A stretch of 7,686 nt of DNA from Planctomycetales bacterium (GCA_030631125.1 DAOVLS010000102.1:1-7686), one strand, 5' to 3'; positions 1-6,089 are shown, counted from the stretch's first letter. Notes: generated by a model not told the origin, from the letters alone. Numbers and translations: made by a program.

Positions 1-108
1 CGAGCGCCAAATCAGTGGTGTCCTATCAGCATCGGCACCAGAGGCCTTTTGTTGCCGATATTCCGTGTTGAGGACATTCTGCCAAATGCTTTTCTAAACA
101 TCAGTTAG
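1..108 (+). CDS. Possible C-terminal fragment of an upstream gene
   Basis: Frame 1 is open from the window edge for 35 codons to a TAG at 106-108. The peptide ends with hydrophobic and charged residues (IGTRGLLLPIFRVEDILPN) that look like a plausible folded C-terminus, but I do not recognise a family. Frame 2 is also open to about position 96, so openness alone is weak support. If real, it lies in the same direction as the GH4 gene, 213 bases upstream, and could be the preceding gene of a carbohydrate locus. The sequence left of the window is needed to decide. Confidence 0.25.
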   Translation, partial: RAPNQWCPISIGTRGLLLPIFRVEDILPNAFLNIS

Positions 109-140
109 CACAACGAAGTCGCCACGCCATACCGTTGTGC
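108..140. repeat. Inverted repeat just after the upstream ORF
   Basis: GCACAACG at 108-115 is the exact reverse complement of CGTTGTGC at 133-140, leaving a 17-base loop. It begins on the last base of the TAG of the possible upstream fragment, where a terminator or transcript-end hairpin would sit. No T-run follows, so it is not a classical intrinsic terminator. Arms of 8 bases can arise by chance. Confidence 0.3.
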
Positions 141-141
141 C

Positions 142-183
142 TTAGCAATCTGAGTGCCGAACAGGATTGTGGCTGTCCCTAAT
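142..183 (+). promoter_or_regulatory. Promoter-like block resembling the pseudopilin promoter
   Basis: TTAGCA (142-147), a 17-base spacer and GATTGT (165-170) resemble a weak sigma70 promoter. The spacer carries GAGTGCCGAACAG (152-164), identical to 13 bases in the spacer of the pseudopilin promoter (- strand, 4252-4264). In both places CTGTCCCTA follows shortly downstream (here 173-181). Both -10/-35 matches are poor here, so this may be a decayed copy rather than an active promoter. It points towards the GH4 gene. Confidence 0.35.
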
Positions 184-202
184 TTAATTTCTCCTGTTCT
201 CA

Positions 203-225
203 TTCGGATATCGCCCATATCCGAA
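203..225. promoter_or_regulatory. Perfect palindrome, operator-like or hairpin
   Basis: TTCGGATAT (203-211) and ATATCCGAA (217-225) are perfect 9-base inverted arms around a 5-base centre. The site is about 97 bases upstream of the GH4 start, where a dimeric repressor or activator of a sugar gene could bind. In RNA it would form a small A/U-rich hairpin. No regulator gene is visible nearby, so the binding protein is unknown. Confidence 0.4.
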
Positions 226-233
226 GGTGTGCC

Positions 234-262
234 TTGCAGTTCCCTGGGCTGGCGAATAGAGT
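234..262 (+). promoter_or_regulatory. Weak candidate promoter for the GH4 gene
   Basis: TTGCAG (234-239) and TAGAGT (257-262) lie 17 bases apart, matching 3/6 and 4/6 of the sigma70 consensus boxes. Transcription would begin near 269, giving a leader of about 50 bases before the start codon at 322. The -10 box overlaps the first base pair of the GTGA-N6-TCAC palindrome, as expected for a repressor-type arrangement. The match is weak and chance is possible. Confidence 0.22.
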
Positions 263-274
263 GAGCAAATTCAC
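261..274. promoter_or_regulatory. GTGA-N6-TCAC palindrome (CRP/FNR-like half-sites)
   Basis: GTGA (261-264) and TCAC (271-274) are separated by six bases, centred about 54 bases before the GH4 start. This is the invariant core of CRP-type sites (TGTGA-N6-TCACA), but the outer bases are A and G, so the outer T and A of the consensus are both missing. A role in sugar control would suit the neighbouring glycosidase. An 8-base specified pattern is not rare, so this remains tentative. Confidence 0.25.
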
Positions 275-321
275 GACGGCAGGAATCGCCCGTAGATCAA
301 AAAGGTAAATGGTGAAGGCGT

Positions 322-1683
322 ATGATTAGAGAGAATAACAAACGAGTCATTACGATTATTGGCGCGGCCAGCACGACGTTCGGCCCAAAGGTGCTTCGTG
401 ACATCATCAATCACCCCGGTCTGGGCGGCAGCACGTTCCGTTTCGTGGACATCAACGAAGAGCGGCTTGAGACCTACACCCGCCTGGCGGGAAAGATCGC
501 CGAGCGAATCGATCACGACGTACGGATTGAGTCAACGCCGGACCGAAAGCAAGCACTGAAAGGCGCGGACTACGTCATAATCTCGGTTGACACGGGGCAC
601 TACGACACCTGGAAGCAGGACTTCGACGTCCCTGTCAAGCACGGCATCCGCCAGGTGATGGGTGAACTGGCCGGGCCCGGAGGACTGTTCCACTCGCTGA
701 GGCAGATCCCGCTGCACCTCGAGTTCGCCAGGGACATCGAGTCCATTTGCCCCGATGCCATGGTCATGATCTGCTCTAATCCCTTGAACCGAATTTGCCT
801 GGCCCTGCATCGACATTCCAATGTCGGGCAAATAGTGGGCCTATGCCACGGCGTCGAGATGAGCGTCTACTTGTTCCTGCAACATCACATAGGCATTCCG
901 GGAGACGACATTGAGACGACGGCGGCGGGCCTGAATCACATGACGTGGATTCTCGAAATCTGTCGCCGCAGCACGGGAGAGGACCTCTACCCGCTGATCC
1001 GCGAGAAACTCAGCGGGCTCGATCCTCAGCATCAGCCTCTGTCGCGCAAGTTCCTGGACGTCTTTGGATGTTTCCCCGCCGTGATGGACAATCATGTCGG
1101 CGAGTACCTTCCCTACGCGCACGAGTTCGTCGGACTCGCCGGACTCGATTTCGCCTCCCACCTTGACCAGGAGCACAAGCGATGGAAGTACCTCCAGGCT
1201 CTTTCTCGCGACGAGGCGATGTGGGACGACTATGAAAAACAATACGGCGACCAGTCGGCCCTGAGCGAAGAACTGCGTCTGGACCACCTTTTCGCGCCCC
1301 GCAACTGGACGGATACGCTGGCCTTTCCATTAATAAACGCCGTCGAGAACAATGCGAGGATCCGCATGCCGGCGATCAACATGTTGAACCGCGGGACGAT
1401 CAATAACCTGCCCGACGACATCTTCGTTGAAGCGCCGGCGATCGTTGACGCCTTCGGCGTCACACCGTTGCGGATAGGAGCATTGCCCGGTCCTCTGGCG
1501 GCGCTGAACCGTCGGGACGCCGATCAGATGGAGCTCACGGTGGCGGCGGCAGTGAGCGGAAATCGGAATCTTATCCTTCAGGCAATGATGCTCGACCCCG
1601 TCGTGGACAGCGTTTCGGCCGCTGAGCAAATCATCGATGAGATGATGGCGGCACAGAAGCAGTATCTACCTGCCTTCGCATGA
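322..1683 (+). CDS. Glycoside hydrolase family 4 enzyme (alpha-galactosidase/alpha-glucuronidase-like)
   Basis: The 453-residue product has the usual length and architecture of GH4, cytoplasmic enzymes that cleave glycosides by an oxidation-elimination route needing NAD+ and Mn2+. Visible marks are the N-terminal Rossmann loop GAAST..G (about 14-21), GADYVIISV (81-89), GELAGPGG (114-121), SNP (152-154), the CHGVE motif (175-179) and GLNH (203-206). Cys175 and His206 sit where the family binds metal, and GEYLPY (260-265) is where the catalytic Tyr is expected. A CH.. tetrad fits the alpha-glycosidase branches rather than the phospho-glycosidases, which typically have CDMP or CN.P. From memory, CHG points to the uronic acid branch, but I cannot confirm the substrate. 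No signal peptide is seen. ATG 322 follows GGTGAAGG (311-318). An upstream ATG at 309 opens a six-codon frame ending at 329 that overlaps the start. Confidence 0.93.
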   Translation: MIRENNKRVITIIGAASTTFGPKVLRDIINHPGLGGSTFRFVDINEERLETYTRLAGKIAERIDHDVRIESTPDRKQALKGADYVIISVDTGHYDTWKQDFDVPVKHGIRQVMGELAGPGGLFHSLRQIPLHLEFARDIESICPDAMVMICSNPLNRICLALHRHSNVGQIVGLCHGVEMSVYLFLQHHIGIPGDDIETTAAGLNHMTWILEICRRSTGEDLYPLIREKLSGLDPQHQPLSRKFLDVFGCFPAVMDNHVGEYLPYAHEFVGLAGLDFASHLDQEHKRWKYLQALSRDEAMWDDYEKQYGDQSALSEELRLDHLFAPRNWTDTLAFPLINAVENNARIRMPAINMLNRGTINNLPDDIFVEAPAIVDAFGVTPLRIGALPGPLAALNRRDADQMELTVAAAVSGNRNLILQAMMLDPVVDSVSAAEQIIDEMMAAQKQYLPAFA

Positions 1684-1714
1684 GGCAACCGGGTCTGGGA
1701 AACATGGGGACGCC

Positions 1715-1786
1715 GGGGTTGTCGAAAAAGTCCCCTGATGAGTAGCACGGGCGAGACGCCCGTGCTACGACTTTTTCAACAACCCC
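1715..1786. terminator. Nested hairpin between convergent genes; repeat-like terminator
   Basis: An inner perfect 12-bp stem (1742-1753 with 1757-1768, loop AGA) sits inside an outer 18-bp stem (1715-1732 with 1769-1786). The single outer mismatch (1723/1778) is C:A in the + transcript but a G:U wobble in the - transcript, so the - RNA pairs fully. On the + strand the inner stem is followed after three bases by five Ts (1772-1776), which gives an intrinsic terminator for the GH4 gene. On the - strand it lies 3' of the M28 gene, so it may serve both. The inner stem core (CACGGGCG / CGCCCGTG) looks like dispersed REP/MITE-type repeats I recall from planctomycete-type genomes, but this needs a genome search. 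Confidence 0.7.
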
Positions 1787-1820
1787 ACGGTTACCTATTT
1801 CTCCGGTTTTTTCAGATTCC

Positions 1821-3179
1821 TTAACCTTTTAACCTTTTTTTTGCCTCTTCAAATGTCGCCGGACAGCCTTTTTTTACAACTGCTTCCCCGCTGGAACGAG
1901 TCTCTTTATTAACCCAACGTTTGAAAGGGATTTCCGGCATATTCACCAATCTATAACCTGCCTCAGCATACAAATGGATGCCTGCGCGCATTACCTGTGG
2001 CGCAATGTCATCCGGTGTATCGTAATTGGTATGCCAGGTCCTCTGTGGGGTGCGTGCGACTTGTATTGCCGGCACGTCCTGTGAAAAAAGAACTACCGGA
2101 TCCAAAGTGTTTGCTCTTTGAGTAGTTTTCATCGGATGTTGGATATCCATAGCTACATTCTTCATAAATTCAGCAAGGCCGTCATCTCCGGAAACAACAA
2201 GTTCATTCCGTCCGATGATACTCCCGTGCCCGTCATAATATAACTGCAAGGCACATTGTCTTACCACATCAGGATGATCTTTCGGGAACTGAAGCGATCC
2301 TGAAAAGCCATACTCCTCATTCGTATAACCCGCGAACCATATATCACGCCCGCGTTTGACCTTTGCCAATACTCGCATGACCTCAACCGCCATCACCGTC
2401 CCTGCGCCATTGTCCGCAGCCGACGGCCTGATCGGTTTGGCGTCCATATGCGCGGAAACCAACAATACCTGGTCGTCAATCTTATCGCTGTTCGCCGGAA
2501 GCATACCAACAACATTATATCCCGTTACTTCTTCGATCCTGATTTTTACGTTAAGATATGCCGTTGTCGCGCCGCTTTTCATTATATCCAGACCATCTTT
2601 ATACGAAACGCTAACCACTGGAACATTGCCGCAAGCAGCGGCTTCAGGAGAAAGGTAGTAACACGTGGCATACTCCCTGTCCCGGACAACAATTACTCCC
2701 GCCAGTCCGGCTTCGCAGGCGGCACGATAATATTGAATAGTGCTATATTCACCAAATCCGCCGAATACAAAAAGGATTTTGCCTTTCAGGTCCGCTCGTT
2801 TAAAATCAACAAAATCAACACTATCTGAATATACAAGATCAGCGGTAATTCCATTATCAGGAGTAGAGCCGGTAAAGGCCATAGGTACCGCATCCGATTG
2901 AGTTCCGTTAGGATCAGGATAACGCAATTCGGTATAATCGAAATCCGTACTCAAACATCGGACCGGTTCAAGAGCGACTCTCTCCACCCCCGCATCTTTA
3001 AGAACCTGAGAAACATATTCCGCCTGGCCGTGCTCTCCTGAACTTCCTACCGGACGATTCGGGAATTGCGAACAAATTGTCTCAAGCAGTTCCATGCCAT
3101 TTCCAATTTCAACCCCTTCATCTTCAAGACTTCCTCCCCTGGTTAAGGAAAGTAAGGGAAAACTTTTGTTATCATTCAT
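1821..3179 (-). CDS. M28-family zinc metallopeptidase with PA-like insert
   Basis: The 452-residue product carries the full set of M28 di-zinc aminopeptidase residues: SAHMDA with His244 (and Asp246), AADNGAG with bridging Asp256, NEEYG with base Glu288 and ligand Glu289, YYDGHG with Asp316, and TWHTNYDT with His383. Residues about 110-215 fit a protease-associated (PA) domain inserted before the catalytic core, as in secreted or vacuolar relatives. No signal peptide or membrane segment is visible, so it looks cytoplasmic unless exported another way. The true peptide substrate is unknown. ATG 3179 is preceded on the - strand by AGGAAGAG (complement of 3186-3193). The gene is poorer in G+C than its neighbours (26 of 60 bases at 2161-2220, against 36 of 60 at 601-660 in the GH4 gene), which suggests horizontal acquisition. 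It converges on the GH4 gene. Confidence 0.92.
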   Translation of the reverse strand: MNDNKSFPLLSLTRGGSLEDEGVEIGNGMELLETICSQFPNRPVGSSGEHGQAEYVSQVLKDAGVERVALEPVRCLSTDFDYTELRYPDPNGTQSDAVPMAFTGSTPDNGITADLVYSDSVDFVDFKRADLKGKILFVFGGFGEYSTIQYYRAACEAGLAGVIVVRDREYATCYYLSPEAAACGNVPVVSVSYKDGLDIMKSGATTAYLNVKIRIEEVTGYNVVGMLPANSDKIDDQVLLVSAHMDAKPIRPSAADNGAGTVMAVEVMRVLAKVKRGRDIWFAGYTNEEYGFSGSLQFPKDHPDVVRQCALQLYYDGHGSIIGRNELVVSGDDGLAEFMKNVAMDIQHPMKTTQRANTLDPVVLFSQDVPAIQVARTPQRTWHTNYDTPDDIAPQVMRAGIHLYAEAGYRLVNMPEIPFKRWVNKETRSSGEAVVKKGCPATFEEAKKRLKG

Positions 3180-3398
3180 ATTTATCTCTTCCTACTTGGG
3201 TTAAGGGGGTTAGTTAAAGGAGGGGTAATAGGGACAACCACTATTTTGGCAAAAAGAAATGAGTCGGTCACCCCTATTATCCCGGCTCTTTTTCTCGTTG
3301 TATGTGTATTCGACATCCGGCTCTCTCCCCAACGCCAAATAAGGTTCCTGACCCCTTTGATTCTGGCATTCTCCCAGTGGCTGCTGCCCAGGCGATTT
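3180..3398. other. Intergenic stretch with degenerate repeat-like motifs
   Basis: No convincing gene lies between the pseudopilin stop and the M28 start. On the - strand it contains AAATAGTGGTTGTCCCTAT, whose TGTCCCTA core also occurs at 174-181 (+) and 4230-4237 (-). TAATAGGGACAACC (3226-3239, +) faces a related block on the - strand reading TAATAGGGGTGACC, so the two form an imperfect inverted pair around a short A-rich centre. The phrase GGTTCCTGACCCC (near 3343-3355) resembles sequence I recall beside REP-type Y1 transposases. The region looks like the scar of a small mobile element that now supplies the M28 leader. This is inference. Confidence 0.35.
3225..3252 (-). promoter_or_regulatory. 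Candidate sigma70 promoter of the M28 gene
   Basis: On the - strand TTGCCA (complement of 3247-3252, 5/6 match) and TATTAC (complement of 3225-3230, 4/6 match) are 16 bases apart. The start point would fall near 3218, leaving a leader of about 39 bases with the ribosome site before ATG 3179. The -10 box overlaps the repeated TGTCCCTA motif, suggesting that the repeat-like sequence provided the promoter. Confidence 0.4.
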
Positions 3399-4199
3399 TT
3401 ATTTCTCGCGACGCCAGAGGTAACCGACATCCTCCTCGTCCCGGCCCGTGAAGGTGGTTTCAAGCCCTTTGGTGCCCTCGGCCAGTAAATCCACGTGCCC
3501 GTCGCAGAAGAGGAAATTCGCCGCATCGTTATTGCGATGGTAATAAGTTACCTGGCGGGTAGAATTGGTGTAGCCCCCCCCAGGCCCCCATTTGTAGGGC
3601 ATTATCGCAACGCCGGGATACACGCGATGCATGCCCGCCACATAGTACGAAGTCCAGTACGCATTCTCCCACTCCTCTCCCAGCAGGATGGTGTCGCTGG
3701 GGTCGGTAACTTCGGTTGTCTTGCGAACATATCCGGGCCAGCGCCATGTGACGGCGGGATCCAGATCATAACCGTTATTGTCCCCGTACGCTGACGGGCC
3801 CATCCACGTTACGACCATATTGATTGCATAAGAGCGGGGATGACGGTGGTCTTGCGCTATAGAGCCGTAGTCCCGGATAAGTTTATCGGAAGGGCAGTGT
3901 ATCAGGCCCATGGTATCGTAATAAGGCCTGAGGATCGAATCCCATGTGTACCAGGTGGGGCCGTAGTAACCACCTCCCATAGCCGCGCCGGAAGGATACC
4001 AGTCGTTGTTTTCATTGGAGTAAAAGGCAAATGACAGACCCAGACTCCTCAAGTTCGACATACACGAAACGATCCTCGCCTGCTCCTTGGCCTTGCCAAG
4101 TGTCGGAAGGAGGATGGAGACCAACAGCGCAATGATCGCCACAACAACCAGTAATTCAACCAGTGTAAACCCACTACGGCGGAAAGAAGATTTAGACAT
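3399..4199 (-). CDS. Type IV prepilin/pseudopilin-like protein with DGH-type C-terminal motif
   Basis: The 266-residue protein begins with a classic prepilin leader: short basic head, SG (9-10), then FTLVE (11-15) and a hydrophobic helix to about residue 33. Cleavage by prepilin peptidase after Gly10 would leave Phe at position 1 and Glu at position 5. The rest is a Trp/Tyr/Asp-rich exported domain ending in [11 protein letters not shown] (228-238). It resembles the H-X9-DG motif of the DUF1559-type proteins abundant in planctomycetes, but here 11 residues, not 9, lie between the His of YYHRNND and the DG. These proteins are numerous per genome, and their role in a secretion or surface structure is unproven. 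ATG 4199 has AAGGAG (complement of 4206-4211) six bases upstream and a strong promoter at 4246-4274. No partner pilus or secretion gene is in the window, so it appears monocistronic. Confidence 0.88.
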   Translation of the reverse strand: MSKSSFRRSGFTLVELLVVVAIIALLVSILLPTLGKAKEQARIVSCMSNLRSLGLSFAFYSNENNDWYPSGAAMGGGYYGPTWYTWDSILRPYYDTMGLIHCPSDKLIRDYGSIAQDHRHPRSYAINMVVTWMGPSAYGDNNGYDLDPAVTWRWPGYVRKTTEVTDPSDTILLGEEWENAYWTSYYVAGMHRVYPGVAIMPYKWGPGGGYTNSTRQVTYYHRNNDAANFLFCDGHVDLLAEGTKGLETTFTGRDEEDVGYLWRREK

Positions 4200-4205
4200 G
4201 ATTGA

Positions 4206-4211
4206 CTCCTT
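4206..4211 (-). promoter_or_regulatory. Ribosome binding site of the pseudopilin gene
   Basis: AAGGAG on the - strand lies six bases before ATG 4199, an ideal Shine-Dalgarno placement. The secreted SH3 gene has the same core and the same six-base spacing. Confidence 0.85.
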
Positions 4212-4241
4212 GCTGCTGCGTTAAGGCAATAGGGACAGTCG

Positions 4242-4254
4242 CAGTATCATACTG
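4242..4254. promoter_or_regulatory. 13-base perfect palindrome over the pseudopilin -10 box
   Basis: CAGTAT (4242-4247) and ATACTG (4249-4254) are exact inverted arms around one base. The site coincides with the -10 element and could be a repressor operator. No matching regulator is in the window, and no second copy of the palindrome was noticed. Confidence 0.4.
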
Positions 4255-4274
4255 TTCGGCACTCGGTTTGTCAA
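4246..4274 (-). promoter_or_regulatory. Strong sigma70 promoter of the pseudopilin gene, overlapped by a palindrome
   Basis: On the - strand TTGACA (complement of 4269-4274, perfect) and TATGAT (complement of 4246-4251, 5/6) are spaced exactly 17 bases apart. Transcription would start near the A at 4239, giving a leader of about 39 bases. The -10 box lies inside the perfect palindrome CAGTAT-C-ATACTG (4242-4254). This is the clearest promoter in the window. Confidence 0.8.
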
Positions 4275-4321
4275 CCTGAATTTTTCATTAACCACAGAAA
4301 ATACAAGAGTTCGCAGACCTG

Positions 4322-4401
4322 CCGGCCGGTCTGCGATCCTGCCTTCGGATCTGAGGCTCAGGCTCGAAGAGAGGCTCAGACCCGAAGGGCGGGCAGGCCG
4401 G
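4322..4401 (-). terminator. Long hairpin between the SH3 and pseudopilin genes
   Basis: An inner 14-bp stem (4342-4355 with 4375-4388) sits within an outer CCGGCC/GGCCGG stem (4322-4327 with 4396-4401). The one inner mismatch (4349/4381) becomes a U:G wobble in the - strand transcript, so the RNA structure favours the - strand, 3' of the SH3 gene. There is no clear U-run after it, so it may be a Rho-assisted or mRNA-protecting hairpin. It overlaps no gene and lies upstream of the pseudopilin promoter, insulating the two transcripts. Confidence 0.5.
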
Positions 4402-4408
4402 TTACCCT

Positions 4409-4429
4409 GGTACGGCCACAATCCGTACC
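4409..4429 (-). repeat. Small inverted repeat 3' of the SH3 gene
   Basis: GGTACGG (4409-4415) and CCGTACC (4423-4429) form a perfect 7-bp stem with a 7-base loop, about 53 bases after the SH3 gene stop on the - strand. With the larger hairpin at 4322-4401 it makes the 3' region of that gene highly structured. Confidence 0.4.
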
Positions 4430-4481
4430 GCCGGGCTACGGCGGGCTTCGCTCCGACGAGTGGCGGGCTGACTACTATCCC

Positions 4482-6077
4482 CTATTCGTATTCTTTCGGA
4501 TTGACCTCGGTATCTGAATCCGGTTGTGTTGTCGGTTCGACGACGGGCAAACCGGTCTCGGGTTCCGGCGCCGGTTTGGTCGTCGGCTCCGGCTCGGGTT
4601 CGGGCTTGGGTTCCGGTTCAGGGGCTGGTTTTGTTGTCGGTTCCGGTTTGGGTTCCGGCGCAGGCTTGGTCGTCGGCTCCGTCTTCGGTTCCGGTTCGGG
4701 TTCCGGCGCAGGCTTGGTTGTCGGCTCGGGTTTCGGATCGGGAGCCGGTTTTATCGTCGGTTCCGGTTCGGGTTCCGGCGCAGGCTTGGTTGTCGGCTCG
4801 GGTTTCGGATCGGGAGCCGGTTTTATCGTCGGTTCCGTCTTCGGTTCCGGCTTCGGTTCCGGCTTCGGTTCCGGCTTGGGTTCCGGCTTGGGTTCCGGCT
4901 TGGGTTCCGGCTTGGGTTCCGGCTTGGGTTCCGGCTTGGGTTCGGGTTTTGGCTCTGGTTTGGGTTCGGGTTTCGGCGGGGCGGGTTTGATTACTACGAT
5001 TTTCTCGGCCTCGATGACGTACAGCCTCATCGCCTCGTCATATTTCGGCGAGCCGATTACGCCGACGTGCGCTCCGGCGTGCCGGGCAAGGTCCACCGTG
5101 CCGGTTGTGCACTGGACGTATGCGGAGATGAGGTGCGCATCGGGGTCTCGAACAAGGTACCGCTTAGGCCCGGTCGGTCCGCCGATGAACAGTTCGCTTG
5201 GGTTGAGGACGCCCTCTGCGGCGTATTTTCCGCTCGGCCTGGTCGCCGTCGGCGCGGTCGTCGCCATTCGCATGCGGTCGGCGGCAAGTTTGGCTTGCCT
5301 GGCCTCGGTTCCGCGGACGAGGTCGGCTACCTCCCGAACGTCCCTGGCCTGTTCCATCCTGTCCCGGAGAAACTCAACTCGCAGCTTGATGTACGGGGCG
5401 AGCGGACTGTCGGCCGAAAGTTTGATGGCCCGATACCTCGCCAGAAGCCCCGGCAGGTTTCTCTTCTCTCTTGGCTTTTGGAATTCGGCCCGGAGGGCCT
5501 TCTCGGTGGCATCGAACGCCGCCAGTTCGCCTTTTATCGCACCCGGCTGGGTCATTACGATCGCTTCCTGCGTCGTCGGCTGGGTAGCGGCTTCGGGCGA
5601 TAAGCGTTTGACGTGCCTGGCTGCAATCCACAGCCTCACGCCGGGCGGAGGAGTAATCTGGTAATACCCTTCCTGCTCGCCGACGATTGTTACCTTATCG
5701 CCGGTGTTGAGTCGTGTCTGCTTGATGTCGATGCGATCGCGATGTCCTTTCACGCTGCTGCCTGCTCGGACGTTCACTCTATCGCCGTTCACTGTTCCGA
5801 CACTTCCGACGACGTCGGTGTATTTTTTCGAGATCAGGCTGAAGCAGCCCGTCGGAGGCATAATCTCCAGCCATCCTCCGTCCAGCCACCCCACAACTCG
5901 CACCCTCGCCCGGCGGGACAGTTTTATGCACGGGTAATTCCCCGGCTCGCTGCGAACGTACACGTTATCTCCGGTAACAACGCCGATAACCTGCTTTTTC
6001 GCAGGCCTGGTCGTCTGGGCCGAAACGTCGGCCACCGTCAACGCAGACAATGCAAAAACCATTATTCTGAAAAGCAT
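4482..6077 (-). CDS. Secreted multi-SH3-like protein with Pro-Glu-Pro-Lys repeat tail
   Basis: The 531-residue protein starts with a signal peptide, [20 protein letters not shown], with likely cleavage before QTTRP. Two bacterial SH3-like modules follow: 31-90 ([13 protein letters not shown]) and 92-160 ([11 protein letters not shown]), each with the NVR signature and a G-x-x-V-x-V-x-G core. Residues 184-272 are charged and helical. A third beta-rich segment at 289-363 ends in EAEKIVVI. From about 364 to the end it is Pro/Glu/Lys/Thr-rich low-complexity sequence, with 11 four-residue KPEP units and a perfectly duplicated 24-residue block. SH3-like modules often bind peptidoglycan or peptides, and the tail may act as a stiff spacer across the envelope. 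The exact role is unknown. A GTG at 6095 is possible, but ATG 6077 is better because AAGGAG lies six bases before it and the signal peptide begins there. Confidence 0.85.
   Translation of the reverse strand: MLFRIMVFALSALTVADVSAQTTRPAKKQVIGVVTGDNVYVRSEPGNYPCIKLSRRARVRVVGWLDGGWLEIMPPTGCFSLISKKYTDVVGSVGTVNGDRVNVRAGSSVKGHRDRIDIKQTRLNTGDKVTIVGEQEGYYQITPPPGVRLWIAARHVKRLSPEAATQPTTQEAIVMTQPGAIKGELAAFDATEKALRAEFQKPREKRNLPGLLARYRAIKLSADSPLAPYIKLRVEFLRDRMEQARDVREVADLVRGTEARQAKLAADRMRMATTAPTATRPSGKYAAEGVLNPSELFIGGPTGPKRYLVRDPDAHLISAYVQCTTGTVDLARHAGAHVGVIGSPKYDEAMRLYVIEAEKIVVIKPAPPKPEPKPEPKPEPKPEPKPEPKPEPKPEPKPEPKPEPKPEPKPEPKTEPTIKPAPDPKPEPTTKPAPEPEPEPTIKPAPDPKPEPTTKPAPEPEPEPKTEPTTKPAPEPKPEPTTKPAPEPEPKPEPEPEPTTKPAPEPETGLPVVEPTTQPDSDTEVNPKEYE
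4687..4830 (-). repeat. Perfect tandem duplication of a 72-bp unit in the SH3 gene
   Basis: The 72 bases at 4687-4758 are identical to 4759-4830. The unit is 24 codons, encoding a [24 protein letters not shown] block, so the frame is preserved. A diverged third unit is recognisable at about 4609-4686. Identity at every base, including third codon positions, means a very recent duplication or ongoing homogenisation. Confidence 0.95.
4840..4971 (-). repeat. Eleven-copy 12-bp tandem repeat (KPEP codons)
   Basis: Eleven 12-bp units run from 4840 to 4971: three TTCGGTTCCGGC, five TTGGGTTCCGGC, then three more divergent units. Each encodes one Pro-Glu-Pro-Lys turn (about residues 370-413). Copy number can change by slippage without a frameshift, so tail length is probably variable between strains. 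Confidence 0.95.
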
Positions 6078-6083
6078 GATTTG

Positions 6084-6089
6084 CTCCTT
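6084..6089 (-). promoter_or_regulatory. Ribosome binding site deciding the SH3 gene start
   Basis: AAGGAG on the - strand is six bases upstream of ATG 6077. It lies inside the longer reading frame that would begin at GTG 6095, which argues for the shorter form. Confidence 0.8.

Noticed and set aside
841..1287. 148-residue - strand frame inside the GH4 gene
   Set aside because: It is a shadow of the GH4 coding sequence, with no ribosome site or domain.
3182..3526. 114-residue - strand frame next to the M28 gene
   Set aside because: It overlaps the end of the better supported pseudopilin gene, has Arg/Ser-rich non-family sequence and runs through repeat-like intergenic DNA.
4526..4990. Regular 12-bp repeats resembling a CRISPR-like array
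   Set aside because: Repeats are adjacent without unique spacers, each encodes KPEP in frame, and no cas gene is near.
4501..5664. Long + strand frame of 387 residues rich in Gly-Ser and Leu-Gly
   Set aside because: It is the antisense reading of the PEPK-rich gene, and its low-complexity repeats explain the lack of stops. The - strand frame has a signal peptide, promoter and ribosome site.
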